A stretch of 64,000 nt of DNA from Neisseria brasiliensis (GTDB lineage: Bacteria > Pseudomonadota > Gammaproteobacteria > Burkholderiales > Neisseriaceae): positions 868,001-932,000 of the forward strand of contig NZ_CP046027.1 in the NCBI RefSeq assembly GCF_009671065.1, written 5' to 3'. The notes under the pieces are model-generated. The model was not told the origin of the DNA. It saw nothing but the letters and a program-made list of their open reading frames with translations, and did no database searches. Shown here in pieces: positions 10,904-23,532 of the stretch (positions are counted from its first letter, which is position 1; every line of letters begins with the position of its first letter). The position numbers were made by a program, and so were the translations under genes.

Positions 10904-11764
10904 CTATGCATCGTATTGAATGCCCAATTGTTTCAACAGATATTCAAAGGTTTCCGGCGTGTCGAAATGCAACACGATTTTGCCCTTTTTCTGATTGGTG
11001 GTTTTGATTTCGGCATTCACACCTAATCGCTCGGTCAATGCGTCATTCAAACGTTGCACATCAGGACTGATGGTTTTCTTCGGCTCAACCTCTTTGCTTT
11101 GATGTGCCAACTGACTACGGCGCTCGACTTCACGCACCGACCAACCGTTTTTCACTGCCTTTTGCGCCAATTCCAATTGCTCGACCACCGGCAACGTCAA
11201 CAACGCACGCGCATGCCCCATTTCCAAGCGGCGTTGGTAAAGCATATCTTGTACCGGTTCGGGCAAGCTCAACAAACGCAAACTGTTGGAAATCGCGCTG
11301 CGGCTTTTACCGACAGCCTTAGCCACGGTTTCATGCGTTAGGCCGAATTCATCGACCAAGCGTTTCAAGCCTTGTGCTTCTTCAATCGGATTCAGGTTTT
11401 CACGTTGCAGGTTTTCAATCAAGCCCATCGCCAGCGCGGTTTCGTCGCTGATGGTTTTGATAACCACCGGAATTTCAGTCAATCCGGCCAATTGCGACGC
11501 GCGCCAGCGGCGTTCACCGGCAATCAATTCATATTGCGACAAACCGTGTTCGCGCACAATCACCGGCTGAATCACGCCTTGCGCTTTAATCGAATCGGCC
11601 AACTCTTGTAACGCTTCGTCATCCATTTGCACACGCGCCTGATAGCGGCCGGGCTGGATATCGCTGATGGCGACAGAAGTCAGACGGTCGCTGGTGCTGT
11701 TGTCCACACCATTGGAAATCAGGGAATCTAAACCGCGGCCCAAACCGCCTTTCATTTTTGCCAT
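10904..11764 (-). CDS. parB: Chromosome-partitioning protein ParB
   Basis: Binds parS sites and spreads along DNA as a CTP-dependent clamp to organise and segregate the origin region. At 286 residues it has the N-terminal RGLDSLI box that stimulates ParA ATPase (residues 8-14), the CTP-binding motif AGERRWRAS and a central helix-turn-helix ([18 protein letters not shown]). ATG at 11764 is chosen because it has an AAGGA-type SD and starts the canonical [12 protein letters not shown]. No parA lies beside it: the upstream neighbour is ubiX on the other strand. I saw no perfect parS palindrome in the window. Confidence 0.95.
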   Translation of the reverse strand: MAKMKGGLGRGLDSLISNGVDNSTSDRLTSVAISDIQPGRYQARVQMDDEALQELADSIKAQGVIQPVIVREHGLSQYELIAGERRWRASQLAGLTEIPVVIKTISDETALAMGLIENLQRENLNPIEEAQGLKRLVDEFGLTHETVAKAVGKSRSAISNSLRLLSLPEPVQDMLYQRRLEMGHARALLTLPVVEQLELAQKAVKNGWSVREVERRSQLAHQSKEVEPKKTISPDVQRLNDALTERLGVNAEIKTTNQKKGKIVLHFDTPETFEYLLKQLGIQYDA

Positions 11765-11912
11765 ATTGTTATCCTTTATTTTAACGGCGCCACAACAGCG
11801 CTTTTCAGACGGCCTTATCAAATCATGCGCTATTTTATCGGATATTGCTACGGATAGACAATTTGTATTCTATAATAACGCTTTCAGACGGCCTGACACA
11901 GAAAGGCAATAC

Positions 11913-12488
11913 ATGACACGTCGGCTCATCATCGGCATCAGCGGCGCAAGCGGTTTTCAATACGGCTACAAAGCCCTACAAATTCTGCAAAACTTGCCCG
12001 ACATCGAAACGCATTTGGTGGTTTCCAAAGGTGCCGACATGACGCGTGCGCTGGAAACGCCCTATTCTAAGGAAGAAATCATGGCGATGGCCGATGTCGT
12101 GCACCCCATCGGCAATTTGGGCGCGGCGATCTCCAGCGGCTCTTTCCGCACCGCCGGTATGTTGGTGGCGCCCTGCTCCATGCGTTCACTGGCGGCCATT
12201 GCCCATGGCTACAACGACAACCTGCTCACACGAGCGGCAGACGTGGTATTGAAAGAACGCCGCCGCTTGGTGTTGATGGTGCGCGAATCGCCGCTGAATT
12301 TGGCGCATTTGGACAACATGAAACGCGTCACCGAAATGGGCGGCATCATCTTCCCGCCTGTGCCTGCGTTTTACCAACAGCCGCAATCGGTGGATGATAT
12401 CGTCACCCACAGCGTCGGCCGCGCCTTGGAAATGTTTGACATTGATGTGCCTGAGTTGCCGCACTGGGGCGAAGGCGAATCAAAATAG
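11913..12488 (+). CDS. ubiX: Flavin prenyltransferase UbiX
   Basis: Attaches a dimethylallyl group to FMN to make prenyl-FMN, the cofactor of the UbiD decarboxylase in ubiquinone synthesis. The 191 residues begin [13 protein letters not shown], the flavin-binding GxSGAS motif, and contain [15 protein letters not shown] and [14 protein letters not shown], all conserved in UbiX. ATG at 11913 follows AGAAAGG; an open frame further upstream reaches into parB on the other strand and is not used. A DUS lies just upstream at about 11883. Confidence 0.95.
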   Translation: MTRRLIIGISGASGFQYGYKALQILQNLPDIETHLVVSKGADMTRALETPYSKEEIMAMADVVHPIGNLGAAISSGSFRTAGMLVAPCSMRSLAAIAHGYNDNLLTRAADVVLKERRRLVLMVRESPLNLAHLDNMKRVTEMGGIIFPPVPAFYQQPQSVDDIVTHSVGRALEMFDIDVPELPHWGEGESK

Positions 12489-12545
12489 ATGAAATCAGCA
12501 GGAAATCATGAAGATTTTCTGCTAATACGATACTGAAACGACTGT

Positions 12546-12574
12546 GCCGTCTGAATGTTCAGACGGCCTGTTTT
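12546..12574 (+). terminator. DUS palindrome behind ubiX
   Basis: GCCGTCTGAA-TG-TTCAGACGGC followed by CTGTTTT. The two-base loop is very short, so the real hairpin opens at its tip. It also lies 38 bases upstream of the next gene. Confidence 0.75.
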
Positions 12575-12611
12575 ATGGGAAATCCTCATTCCCGATATTA
12601 AAGGAAACATC

Positions 12612-13334
12612 ATGCATTTACCTGTCGGCCCTTTGGTTAATGCCGCGGCAATTATCGGCGGCGCCATCATCGGCCTCAGTCTTGGCGGCGCACTGCCTGA
12701 ACGCGTGCGCGCCAATCTGCCCACTTTATTTGGTTTGTTGTGTATTGGTTTGGGGATTATGACCATTCCGGGTGTGAAATATTTTGCCGCAGTCAGCGTT
12801 GCTTTGGTGCTGGGTTTGGTTATCGGCGAATGGGTGGACATTGAAAAATGGATTAAACAGCTTGCAATTGCCAGCCAAAATCTTGTGGATAAAATTCTAC
12901 CGAAAAAAGGCGACTTAAGTGCGGAAAAATTTTTGGAAAACTATGTGTCGCTGGTGATTTTGTTCTGCTTCAGCGGCATGGGGATTTTCGGCACGATGAA
13001 CGAAGGCATGAGCGGCGATCCGTCGATTTTGTATATTAAAGCGATTTTAGACGTGTTCACTGCGATGATTTTCGCCATCAGCCTTGGCGCGATTGTGGCT
13101 TTTATCGCTATTCCGCAAACGCTGTTTCAATGCTTGCTGTTTTTCTTGGCCGCGCTGATTGTGCCACTTACCACGCCCGATATGCGTGCAGATTTTGCTG
13201 CTGCCGGTGGCCTGATGCTGCTGATGACAGGCTTGCGAATTATGGGAATCAAATCGTTTCCGGTGGCCAATATGCTGCCAAGCCTGATTTTGGTGATGCC
13301 GCTGTCGCATATTTGGGCAACGTATGTGGTGTAG
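12612..13334 (+). CDS. DUF554 family inner-membrane protein
   Basis: A 240-residue polytopic membrane protein of the DUF554 family (YdfK/YqgA type), about seven hydrophobic helices with Gly-rich packing such as AAAIIGGAIIGLSLGG near the N terminus and VLGLVIGEWVDIE after the third helix. A transport role is usually assumed, but the substrate is unknown. ATG at 12612 is preceded by AAGGAAAC. Monocistronic, between DUS elements at 12546 and about 13338. Confidence 0.85.
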   Translation: MHLPVGPLVNAAAIIGGAIIGLSLGGALPERVRANLPTLFGLLCIGLGIMTIPGVKYFAAVSVALVLGLVIGEWVDIEKWIKQLAIASQNLVDKILPKKGDLSAEKFLENYVSLVILFCFSGMGIFGTMNEGMSGDPSILYIKAILDVFTAMIFAISLGAIVAFIAIPQTLFQCLLFFLAALIVPLTTPDMRADFAAAGGLMLLMTGLRIMGIKSFPVANMLPSLILVMPLSHIWATYVV

Positions 13335-13460
13335 CGTTCAGACGGCCTATTGGGCATTCAAAGCGGTAGATAGTTTAATTTCCAGCCGTATCGGCGTATC
13401 ATGGTTTGCGCTTCACTCAACCACGGCCGATTCAGGCCGTCTGAAACGATAGGAGTCTTG

Positions 13461-13925
13461 ATGAACGCTCTCCCCCACAATATGGCCAAATTTCTCCAAC
13501 GTAACCATGTCGTCAGCATCGCCACTCAATCGAGCACAGGCGAATTATGGAGCGCCTGCTGCTTTTATGTATTCGATGAAGCCAATGCGCAACTGATTGT
13601 GTTGACTTCCCAAACCACGCAACACGGCAGCAACATGGCGGCGCAGCCCCGCATTGCCGGCACCATCTCCGGCCAGCCCGACAGCATCACCAAAATCAGT
13701 GGCATTCAGTTTCAAGCACAAGCTAAATGTTTAACCGACGAAGCCGAACGCAAAGCCGCTGTTGCCCTTTTTTACCATGCCCATCCGGTCGCACGCGCAA
13801 TGAAAAGCGATGTCTGGGCATTGCGGCTGGATAAAGTGAAATTTACCGATAACAAATTAGTGTTCGCCCAAAAAACACATTGGACGCGTGAAGACAAGCA
13901 TGAATCAAACGATAAGGCCGTCTAA
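13461..13925 (+). CDS. Pyridoxamine 5'-phosphate oxidase-fold protein (UPF0306/YhbP-like)
   Basis: A 154-residue split-barrel protein of the flavin- or heme-binding PNPOx-like superfamily, resembling E. coli YhbP. The conserved stretch HVVSIATQSSTGELWSACCF is the first strand pair; SGIQFQAQAKCL follows. Function unknown. ATG at 13461 has AGGAGT seven bases upstream. The last codons and stop lie in a DUS-like sequence (AAG GCC GTC TAA), giving a C terminus of Lys-Ala-Val. The next gene, GIY-YIG, is 75 bases downstream; in E. coli yhbP and yhbQ are neighbours too, which supports both calls. Confidence 0.85.
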   Translation: MNALPHNMAKFLQRNHVVSIATQSSTGELWSACCFYVFDEANAQLIVLTSQTTQHGSNMAAQPRIAGTISGQPDSITKISGIQFQAQAKCLTDEAERKAAVALFYHAHPVARAMKSDVWALRLDKVKFTDNKLVFAQKTHWTREDKHESNDKAV

Positions 13926-14000
13926 AAAGACCAATGATGACTCAACATCTTATAATCTTTGCCGCTACATTTCAGATGGCCTATTTACGGAATGAACCCC

Positions 14001-14282
14001 ATGAGCACTGAAAACTGGTGCGTGTATTTGATTTTGTGTGCCAACGAATCGCTTTATTGCGGCATTACCAACCGCCCGAACGAGCGTTTTCAAGCGCACC
14101 AAACCGGTAAAGGCGCTCGCTACACCCGCATTCACAAGCCCATCGCCATGCGCGTACTTTCAGACGGCCTCAGTAAAAGCGACGCACTCAAGCAAGAAAT
14201 CGCCACCAAGAAATTAAATGCCGCACAAAAGCGCGTTTTATGGTTGGAAATGGCAAATGCACAAGAAATCAAGGCCGTCTGA
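14001..14282 (+). CDS. GIY-YIG domain protein (UPF0213/YhbQ-like)
   Basis: A 93-residue single-domain protein of the GIY-YIG nuclease superfamily. [19 protein letters not shown] holds the two signature beta strands (VYL and YCG replacing GIY and YIG), followed by the catalytic-type Arg in [16 protein letters not shown]. Whether this short form cuts DNA is not established for the family. ATG at 14001 is preferred to one at 13992 because the latter leaves no room for an SD. The gene ends AAG GCC GTC TGA: the stop codon is part of a DUS. Confidence 0.88.
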   Translation: MSTENWCVYLILCANESLYCGITNRPNERFQAHQTGKGARYTRIHKPIAMRVLSDGLSKSDALKQEIATKKLNAAQKRVLWLEMANAQEIKAV

Positions 14283-14368
14283 AAGAAGCTAACAGAGATT
14301 TCAGACGGCCTACCACTCTACCCTGCTTTGTTATAAAATCCTTATTCTGTTCACTCAGGAAACCGATC

Positions 14369-15085
14369 ATGACCACCGACATCCAACGCAATGTTGACGA
14401 CAACGAAATCGCCAAATTCAGCCAAATTGCTGAAAAATGGTGGGATAAAAACAGCGAATTCAAACCGCTGCACGACATCAATCCGCTGCGCCTGGGTTAC
14501 ATCGATGGCTTAGGTCATTTGAGCGGCAAGCAGGTTTTGGATGTCGGTTGCGGTGGCGGCATTCTCGCCGAAAGCATGGCCAAACGCGGTGCATCGCATG
14601 TGACCGGCATCGATATGGCCGAAAAGTCTTTGAAAGTAGCTGAAGTGCACGCGGCGGAACAAAACGTCGATAATATTGCTTACCGCTGCGTACCTGTGGA
14701 AGAGTTGGCTGCTGAGCAACCACATAGCTTTGATGTGGTCACCTGCATGGAAATGCTCGAGCATGTGCCCGATCCGGCCGCTATTATCAAAGCCTGCGCA
14801 CAATTGGTGAAACCTGATGGCATGGTGTTTTTCTCCACCATCAACCGCAATCCGAAATCTTATCTGCATTTGATTGTCGGCGCAGAATATGTATTAAACT
14901 TTGTACCGAAAGGTACGCACGACTGGCAAAAATTCATTACGCCTGCGGAATTGGCGCGGATGTGTCGCCAAGCCGGTTTGGATGTTGTCGATACAAAAGG
15001 CATGAAATACAATCTGTTAACTAAAGAATACAGCATCAGTGATGTGACGGACACCAATTATATGATTGCCTGTCGTCCGGCTTAA
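14369..15085 (+). CDS. ubiG: Ubiquinone biosynthesis O-methyltransferase
   Basis: SAM-dependent methyltransferase that performs both O-methylations of ubiquinone synthesis. At 238 residues, the N terminus has [14 protein letters not shown], typical of UbiG, and motif I is [16 protein letters not shown], followed by the acidic residue in [20 protein letters not shown] and [19 protein letters not shown] are also diagnostic. ATG at 14369 follows CAGGAAACC. It is not adjacent to other ubi genes except ubiX, 2 kb upstream. Confidence 0.96.
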   Translation: MTTDIQRNVDDNEIAKFSQIAEKWWDKNSEFKPLHDINPLRLGYIDGLGHLSGKQVLDVGCGGGILAESMAKRGASHVTGIDMAEKSLKVAEVHAAEQNVDNIAYRCVPVEELAAEQPHSFDVVTCMEMLEHVPDPAAIIKACAQLVKPDGMVFFSTINRNPKSYLHLIVGAEYVLNFVPKGTHDWQKFITPAELARMCRQAGLDVVDTKGMKYNLLTKEYSISDVTDTNYMIACRPA

Positions 15086-15090
15086 TCACA

Positions 15091-15137
15091 CAACAAAAGG
15101 CCGTCTGAAACATAATGTTTCAGACGGCCTTTTGTTG
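15091..15137. terminator. Bidirectional DUS terminator, 22-bp perfect stem
   Basis: The arms at 15091-15112 and 15116-15137 are perfectly complementary with a 3-base loop, and have T runs on both strands. It serves the converging ubiG and the minus-strand gene that follows. Confidence 0.9.
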
Positions 15138-15148
15138 AACTTCATTAA

Positions 15149-15808
15149 TTAACGCTTCATTTCGCCCTGAATGGCACGAATATTGGCTTCACGATCGCGT
15201 ACTGCTTGGTTCAGACGGCTGATTTTGGCTTGATCGCCTTTCTTGCGCGCCACATTCAATTGCACTTTAGCACGCGCCAATGCAGCTTGCTCATTGCGGA
15301 TTTCGTTTTGCAGAATCTGCTTGCGGGTAAGCTGTGGCTTCGGTTTGGCAACCGGTGCATTAATCACCGGCGCATGAATGATTTTGGCCTTGCGGTTCAG
15401 CTCGGCAGCTCGTGCTTGGGCTGATTTCAAATCACCGGCACTGGTTTTACGGCCTGATGTATCATTGCCATTGCGCAGCTTGATATTCATACGGGGATTA
15501 GCCGCTTCGGCGCTATTGGTTACGCTACCACTGGTGGCCTGTGGCAAAATTTTAATATCGCTGACATCCGGCGCAGCAGAACCTGGGGCTTCTTTTAAAT
15601 CCACTTTCTCAGGTAAGGCTTTGGTCGCTTCTTCAGGTGCGACCTGAGCAGCGCCATTGGTATGGGATTCCTCACATTGCGTGCCGATTTTCTTTTCGGT
15701 AAAGACAATCCCGCCATCTACCTTACAGATATAAGTAACGGCTTGCGCCGACATGGCAGCAGTGCTCAGGCTCAATGCCAGAATCAGTTTTTGAAAAATA
15801 AGTTTCAT
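15149..15808 (-). CDS. Secreted hypothetical protein with C-terminal coiled coil
   Basis: A 219-residue protein not recognised by name. It has a clear signal peptide (MKLIFQKLILALSLSTAAMS, cleavage probably after AQA), then VTYICKVDGGIVFTEKKIG with paired Cys, resembling the short DUF4124-type domain, a low-complexity middle, and a Lys/Arg/Gln/Ala-rich C-terminal half (about 150-219) that should form a coiled coil. Periplasmic location is inferred. It stands alone, sharing a terminator with the converging ubiG. Confidence 0.8.
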   Translation of the reverse strand: MKLIFQKLILALSLSTAAMSAQAVTYICKVDGGIVFTEKKIGTQCEESHTNGAAQVAPEEATKALPEKVDLKEAPGSAAPDVSDIKILPQATSGSVTNSAEAANPRMNIKLRNGNDTSGRKTSAGDLKSAQARAAELNRKAKIIHAPVINAPVAKPKPQLTRKQILQNEIRNEQAALARAKVQLNVARKKGDQAKISRLNQAVRDREANIRAIQGEMKR

Positions 15809-15881
15809 GCTGTTTGTAAAGTCATTCAGATATGAGAGCGGCTATTATACTATGCCGTCTGTAAAGTGCGTAAATGCTGTG

Positions 15882-16520
15882 TTAAAGCGATGGAGATAAT
15901 ACGGCATAAATGTATTCAGACGGCCATATTGTATCTAAGGGTGCAGTGATTTTAAAATGCTCACCGCGATGTTGGAATTCTATTTGCCAAGCGTGTAAAT
16001 ACATTCGTTCGGCGGGCATTCCGCCATACAATTCATCACCCAGAATCGGGCTGCCTAAGCTTTTCATGGCAACACGCAATTGATGCGTTTTACCCGTGTG
16101 CGGTTGCAACACAAATAAGCGTAGGTTAGGTGCTATCGCATGGCTATGAAACTGAGTAATGGCAGGATTGGCCATATCTCGTGTTAACTTCCATGCCCCA
16201 CGGCGGGATTTTTCCATTCTACCTTTAATCCAACCCTGCTTTTTGGATGGCTTTGTATCGCTCAGTGCCAAATAAGTTTTGCACATGGTTTTGTCAGAAA
16301 ATTGTTGGGCCAATTCTGAAGCCGTTTGCTCATTGAGTGCTAACAACAATACACCGCTGGTTGCTTTATCCAATCGATGCAGCAACCATACCCTTTCTAA
16401 ACCCAATTGTGCTGCCAGCGTTTGCGTCAAGCTGATTTGGTTTTCTTCCTGATGCACCGCAATGTGACAAGGTTTGTTGATGGCAACGAAGTTTTGATTC
16501 TGAAAAAGAATCACCCACAT
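15882..16520 (-). CDS. RluA-family pseudouridine synthase
   Basis: Isomerises uridine to pseudouridine in tRNA or rRNA. At 212 residues the catalytic Asp is in LLHRLDKATSGVLL (about residue 51), followed by KTYLAL and the QPHTGKTHQLRVAMKSLGSPILGD motif of the family. There is no N-terminal S4 domain, so it resembles the short RluA/TruC-like forms; the target nucleotide cannot be told from sequence. The final codons run through a DUS. Its start is 12 bases beyond the stop of the cation-exporter gene, so the two probably share a transcript. Confidence 0.9.
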   Translation of the reverse strand: MWVILFQNQNFVAINKPCHIAVHQEENQISLTQTLAAQLGLERVWLLHRLDKATSGVLLLALNEQTASELAQQFSDKTMCKTYLALSDTKPSKKQGWIKGRMEKSRRGAWKLTRDMANPAITQFHSHAIAPNLRLFVLQPHTGKTHQLRVAMKSLGSPILGDELYGGMPAERMYLHAWQIEFQHRGEHFKITAPLDTIWPSEYIYAVLSPSL

Positions 16521-16532
16521 GTTCAGACGGCC

Positions 16533-17105
16533 TTAATTCAATGCAATACCTTGACCCATTAGCGTAATGGCACCCAACACACAAAATAAAATACACGCAG
16601 AAATGCGAACCGCTTTAGCCGGAATCTTCTTCATTAGCATCTGCCCTAAATAAACCACCGGCACATTTGCCAACATCAAGCCCAACACGCTACCACATAT
16701 CACCCAAAACATCTCTTGATATTTGGCTGCTAACAATACTGTGGCAATTTGCGTTTTATCACCAATTTCTGCCATAAAAAACAGCACTACCGTTGCGCCA
16801 AAAGCACCATATTTCAGCCATCGGCTATCCGGATTCTCATCTTTATCCGGCAACAGCAACCACAGCCCTACCGCAATAAAACTCAAGCCGACGATCCATT
16901 TCATCAGTTCAGGCGAAATATATTGCGCCAGCCACACACCAATGACAGCAGAAAGCGCATGGTTCAGCAGCGTGGCCACAAAAATACCGAAAACAATGGC
17001 GTTCTTTTGTGAAAATCGAGTTGCTAAAAATAATGCGAGTAGTTGGGTTTTATCGCCAATTTCGGCAATCATCACACTCAATGTTGAAGAGAAAAAAGCT
17101 TCCAT
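16533..17105 (-). CDS. TMEM165/GDT1 (UPF0016) family cation exporter, probably Mn2+
   Basis: A 190-residue membrane protein with six helices in two repeats, each bearing the family signature E-x-G-D-K-T (AEIGDKTQLLAL near 14 and AEIGDKTQIATV near 115). Bacterial members export manganese. ATG at 17105 is chosen: longer readings would translate through the riboswitch upstream, which strongly supports Mn2+ as substrate. This is not the PF02659-type exporter (MntP) that the same riboswitch controls in E. coli, so no mntP-type name is given. The pseudouridine synthase follows after 12 bases. Confidence 0.9.
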   Translation of the reverse strand: MEAFFSSTLSVMIAEIGDKTQLLALFLATRFSQKNAIVFGIFVATLLNHALSAVIGVWLAQYISPELMKWIVGLSFIAVGLWLLLPDKDENPDSRWLKYGAFGATVVLFFMAEIGDKTQIATVLLAAKYQEMFWVICGSVLGLMLANVPVVYLGQMLMKKIPAKAVRISACILFCVLGAITLMGQGIALN

Positions 17106-17123
17106 AAGATACTCAACCGTTTC

Positions 17124-17280
17124 GTGGGCAACATAAAAGCACAGCAATTGCCCACTGGAATTACCATGCTTTACGTCTTGCCTGTCATTCGTTTGAGCGA
17201 AGATGCGGTTACCATGCCGAAGCAATTATGTTGACAACCGCTCCGGAAACCGAATCATCCGGATGGCTACTCCCGTAAAG
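17124..17280 (-). promoter_or_regulatory. yybP-ykoY manganese riboswitch with downstream hairpin
   Basis: On the minus strand the aptamer runs from 17280 to 17169. A perfect P1 stem (CTTTACG at 17280-17274 with CGTAAAG at 17175-17169) encloses the class hallmarks GGGAGTAGC (17274-17266), TTGTCAACATA and GCAAGAC (17181-17175). A second hairpin, GTGGGCAA paired with TTGCCCAC (17155-17124), lies 18 bases before the ATG and could be the expression platform. No T run follows it, so translational control is more likely than termination. By family knowledge Mn2+ binding should turn the exporter on. Confidence 0.9.
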
Positions 17281-17289
17281 AGAAGCAAA

Positions 17290-17318
17290 ATTATAATGCT
17301 TGTGCCTTATCTACACAA
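17290..17318 (-). promoter_or_regulatory. Promoter of the Mn2+ riboswitch transcript
   Basis: TATAAT (17295-17290) is 17 bases behind TTGTGT (17318-17313). The start point falls near 17283, just before the first base of the riboswitch P1 stem. Confidence 0.65.
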
Positions 17319-17416
17319 CCTCTTTTAGGATTTAAGAAATGGAATATCCAATCAAAGGAACACAATACAATGCTTTTATTCAACTACAGTTGTATCACAC
17401 GCTGTTGTATCAAACG

Positions 17417-17448
17417 TAAAGAAGCCCCTGACATTCATCAGAGGCTTC
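17417..17448 (-). terminator. Terminator of the rRNA operon
   Basis: GAAGCCTCTGA and TCAGGGGCTTC pair (two G-U) around TGAATG at 17448-17421, with TTTAC following. It lies 10 bases behind the 5S gene. Confidence 0.8.
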
Positions 17449-17457
17449 GGAATGGGT

Positions 17458-17572
17458 GTTTGGCAGTGACCTACTTTCACATGGAAGAACCACACTATCA
17501 TCGGCGCTGAGTCGTTTCACGGTCCTGTTCGGGATGGGAAGGCGTGGGACCAACTCGCTATGGCCGCCAAAC
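17458..17572 (-). rRNA. rrf: 5S ribosomal RNA
   Basis: A 115-base gene whose ends pair (GTTTGGC with GCCAAAC). It contains the conserved CCCATCCCGAAC loop and the ATGTGAAAGTAGGTCA segment near the 3' end. Last gene of the operon. Confidence 0.95.
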
Positions 17573-17680
17573 TTAAACTGTACAAATCGGTAAGCCGTTA
17601 TGCAGTCTCCTGCACTTATTTATTCTTTAATCAACTGTTGGTGATGACTGAATCATCAGTAAGCTCTTATCTTTGAAGTT

Positions 17681-17696
17681 CTTCAAATGATAGAGT

Positions 17697-17700
<4 letters not shown>
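17681..17700 (-). other. 3' arm of the 23S RNase III processing stem
   Basis: The minus strand reads CTTGACTCTATCATTTGAAG, complementary at 19 of 20 positions to the leader arm at 20577-20596 on the 5' side of 23S. Confidence 0.8.
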
Positions 17701-20582
<2,882 letters not shown>

Positions 20583-20596
20583 TCTATCATTTCAAG

Positions 20597-21007
20597 AACC
20601 TCTTTGACTTAATCCGCACTACCGTTGACAAGTAGTGGAACTAGATGTTTTTACTTTGATAAAGCTTACTGCTTTGTTGTGTCTTAACCCTGCCTTTTGT
20701 GTTTCAGGGTTAAGTCGATACAATCATCACCCAAATACTGTGATTTACTTCTTCACAACAATCAGCCATTTGCAAATAGCTAATTGTCAAAGTAAATCAA
20801 CATTGTCTTTGTTTGTTGATTTCGGCTTTCCAATTTGTTAAAGATCGATGCTTTTCAATATTGCTATTGACTTCGCAAATCAAAATGAGCTGGCCATTAT
20901 ATCAGCCTTCTTTTTGCAGTCAAGCTTTTTCAGTCGTTAAACAAAAAATCAGCGCTAAGCGCTTTTTTATTTAACTTCTGCCAACTGACTTTGATTTGGG
21001 AAGTGTG
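20597..21007 (-). other. rRNA spacer between tRNA-Ala and 23S
   Basis: Transcribed spacer without a gene. It contains a boxA-like antitermination signal (minus strand ATCTTTAACAA within 20835-20848), matching the boxA of the 16S leader, and the 5' arm of the 23S processing stem at 20577-20596. The rest is AT-rich with nothing further that I can support. Confidence 0.75.
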
Positions 21008-21083
21008 TGGTGGAGGCAAACGGGATCGAACCGATGACCCCCTGCTTGCAAAGCAGGTGCTCTACCAACTGAGCTATGCCCCC
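21008..21083 (-). tRNA. tRNA-Ala (anticodon TGC)
   Basis: 76 bases including an encoded CCA. The acceptor stem GGGGGCA pairs with TGCCTCC (one G-U type pair) and the anticodon loop is CTTTGCAAG. Located in the 16S-23S spacer in the usual Ile-Ala order. Confidence 0.97.
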
Positions 21084-21094
21084 AGTATGAGTTG

Positions 21095-21171
<77 letters not shown>

Positions 21172-21295
21172 AAGGTCGTTATTTTGAAATCGTTTAAGTT
21201 CAGCTTTTAAACCGTTCTTTTTCAATCTCTCAATATCTTTTGCATCTTCTACAGTTTACCGATAAGTGTGAATGCGAGAAGCCTCTTCTTTTCTC

Positions 21296-22838
<1,543 letters not shown>

Positions 22839-22924
22839 TAATCTCTAACTTATTTAACTTCTGGTCTGCTTCAAAGAAACTGACAAAGTATAGATAAATC
22901 TACATCTTGTCTGTTTTTGTCGCA

Positions 22925-22976
22925 GTGTGAGGCTTGTCGCACTCACACTTATCGGTAATCTGTTTGTTAAAGAGCA
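22925..22976 (-). promoter_or_regulatory. rrn leader antitermination region (boxA and boxB-like hairpin)
   Basis: On the minus strand boxA is TGCTCTTTAACAA (22976-22964). A boxB-like hairpin follows with arms GTGTGAG and CTCACAC (22948-22942 and 22931-22925). This is the standard Nus-factor site of rRNA leaders. Confidence 0.8.
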
Positions 22977-22984
22977 AGAACCGA

Positions 22985-23012
22985 ATTATACATCACTCAA
23001 ACTGCTTGTCAA
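22985..23012 (-). promoter_or_regulatory. rrn proximal promoter (P2)
   Basis: TTGACA (23012-23007), a 16-base spacer and TATAAT (22990-22985): both boxes are perfect consensus. The following bases are TCGGTTCTTG. A/T-rich sequence upstream (TTTTCAAAATTTATCG on the plus strand) could be an UP element. Confidence 0.88.
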
Positions 23013-23100
23013 CTCTTTTTTCAAAATTTATCGAAAAATCAAATCAACCGTGCTATAATTATCAGCTCGTTTCGCCACTGCGTCAGCAGCGAAGAACCGA

Positions 23101-23129
23101 ACTATACCCCTCTCCCCCAAAACCGTCAA
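23101..23129 (-). promoter_or_regulatory. rrn distal promoter (P1)
   Basis: TTGACG (23129-23124), a 17-base spacer and TATAGT (23106-23101), followed by TCGGTTCTTCG. It is 116 bases upstream of P2 and shares its initial transcribed bases TCGGTTCTT. Confidence 0.75.
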
Positions 23130-23249
23130 CTCCAACAAACAACAAATTTCTACAAAGTCCAACAAATCGCTGTTTTACAATCAAATTTAATTTCAACTAA
23201 TTTGCAAAAAAACTACTCCAACTACCCAAACTTATCAACGTTATATTCA

Positions 23250-23285
23250 AAAGGCCGTCTGAAAGAAAACTTTCAGACGGCCTTT
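23250..23285. terminator. DUS palindrome upstream of the rrn promoters
   Basis: AAAGGCCGTCTGAAAG and CTTTCAGACGGCCTTT around a short A-rich loop. It separates the rRNA operon from the region to its right. Confidence 0.75.
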
Positions 23286-23393
23286 GTTCTGCATAATCTA
23301 CAACTAAAATGCATTTCTATTTAATACTTTAGTGGTAGCAAATCATTCAAAATAATACTTGCGCATTTGTTAACTATCTATTACATTTAAGCC

Positions 23394-23495
23394 ATGGTCG
23401 TGATGAATTCATTTTCAACCGACTTAGAAAAAGCCAAGATAGCAAAGGTTATAAAAATAGAAGAGACTGGTAATACCAACGCAATATCCCAATAA
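23394..23495 (+). CDS. Possible 33-residue protein or gene remnant
   Basis: A short plus-strand frame, MVVMNSFSTDLEKAKIAKV and onward to NAISQ, ending at TAA two bases before a strong hairpin terminator. No good SD precedes it (ATTTAAGCC). Composition is mixed and hydrophilic, with no recognised family. The direct run into a terminator is the only support. It could equally be the tail of a decayed gene. About 100 bases to either side hold nothing else that I can identify. Confidence 0.25.
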   Translation: MVVMNSFSTDLEKAKIAKVIKIEETGNTNAISQ

Positions 23496-23496
23496 A

Positions 23497-23523
23497 AGAG
23501 CTGCTTTATATAGCAGCTCTTTT
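23497..23523. terminator. Hairpin terminator behind the cytochrome c assembly-type gene
   Basis: AGAGCTGC (23497-23504), an 8-base loop and GCAGCTCT (23513-23520), with A and T runs outside. It lies 10 bases behind the minus-strand gene and works in either direction. It contains no DUS. Confidence 0.85.
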
Positions 23524-23532
23524 CCATTTTGC

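Noticed and set aside
16533..17225. Longer reading of the cation exporter with about 40 extra N-terminal residues, and the names mntX or mntP
   Set aside because: The extra codons run through the riboswitch and have no SD. The protein is a GDT1/UPF0016 member, not of the MntP family.
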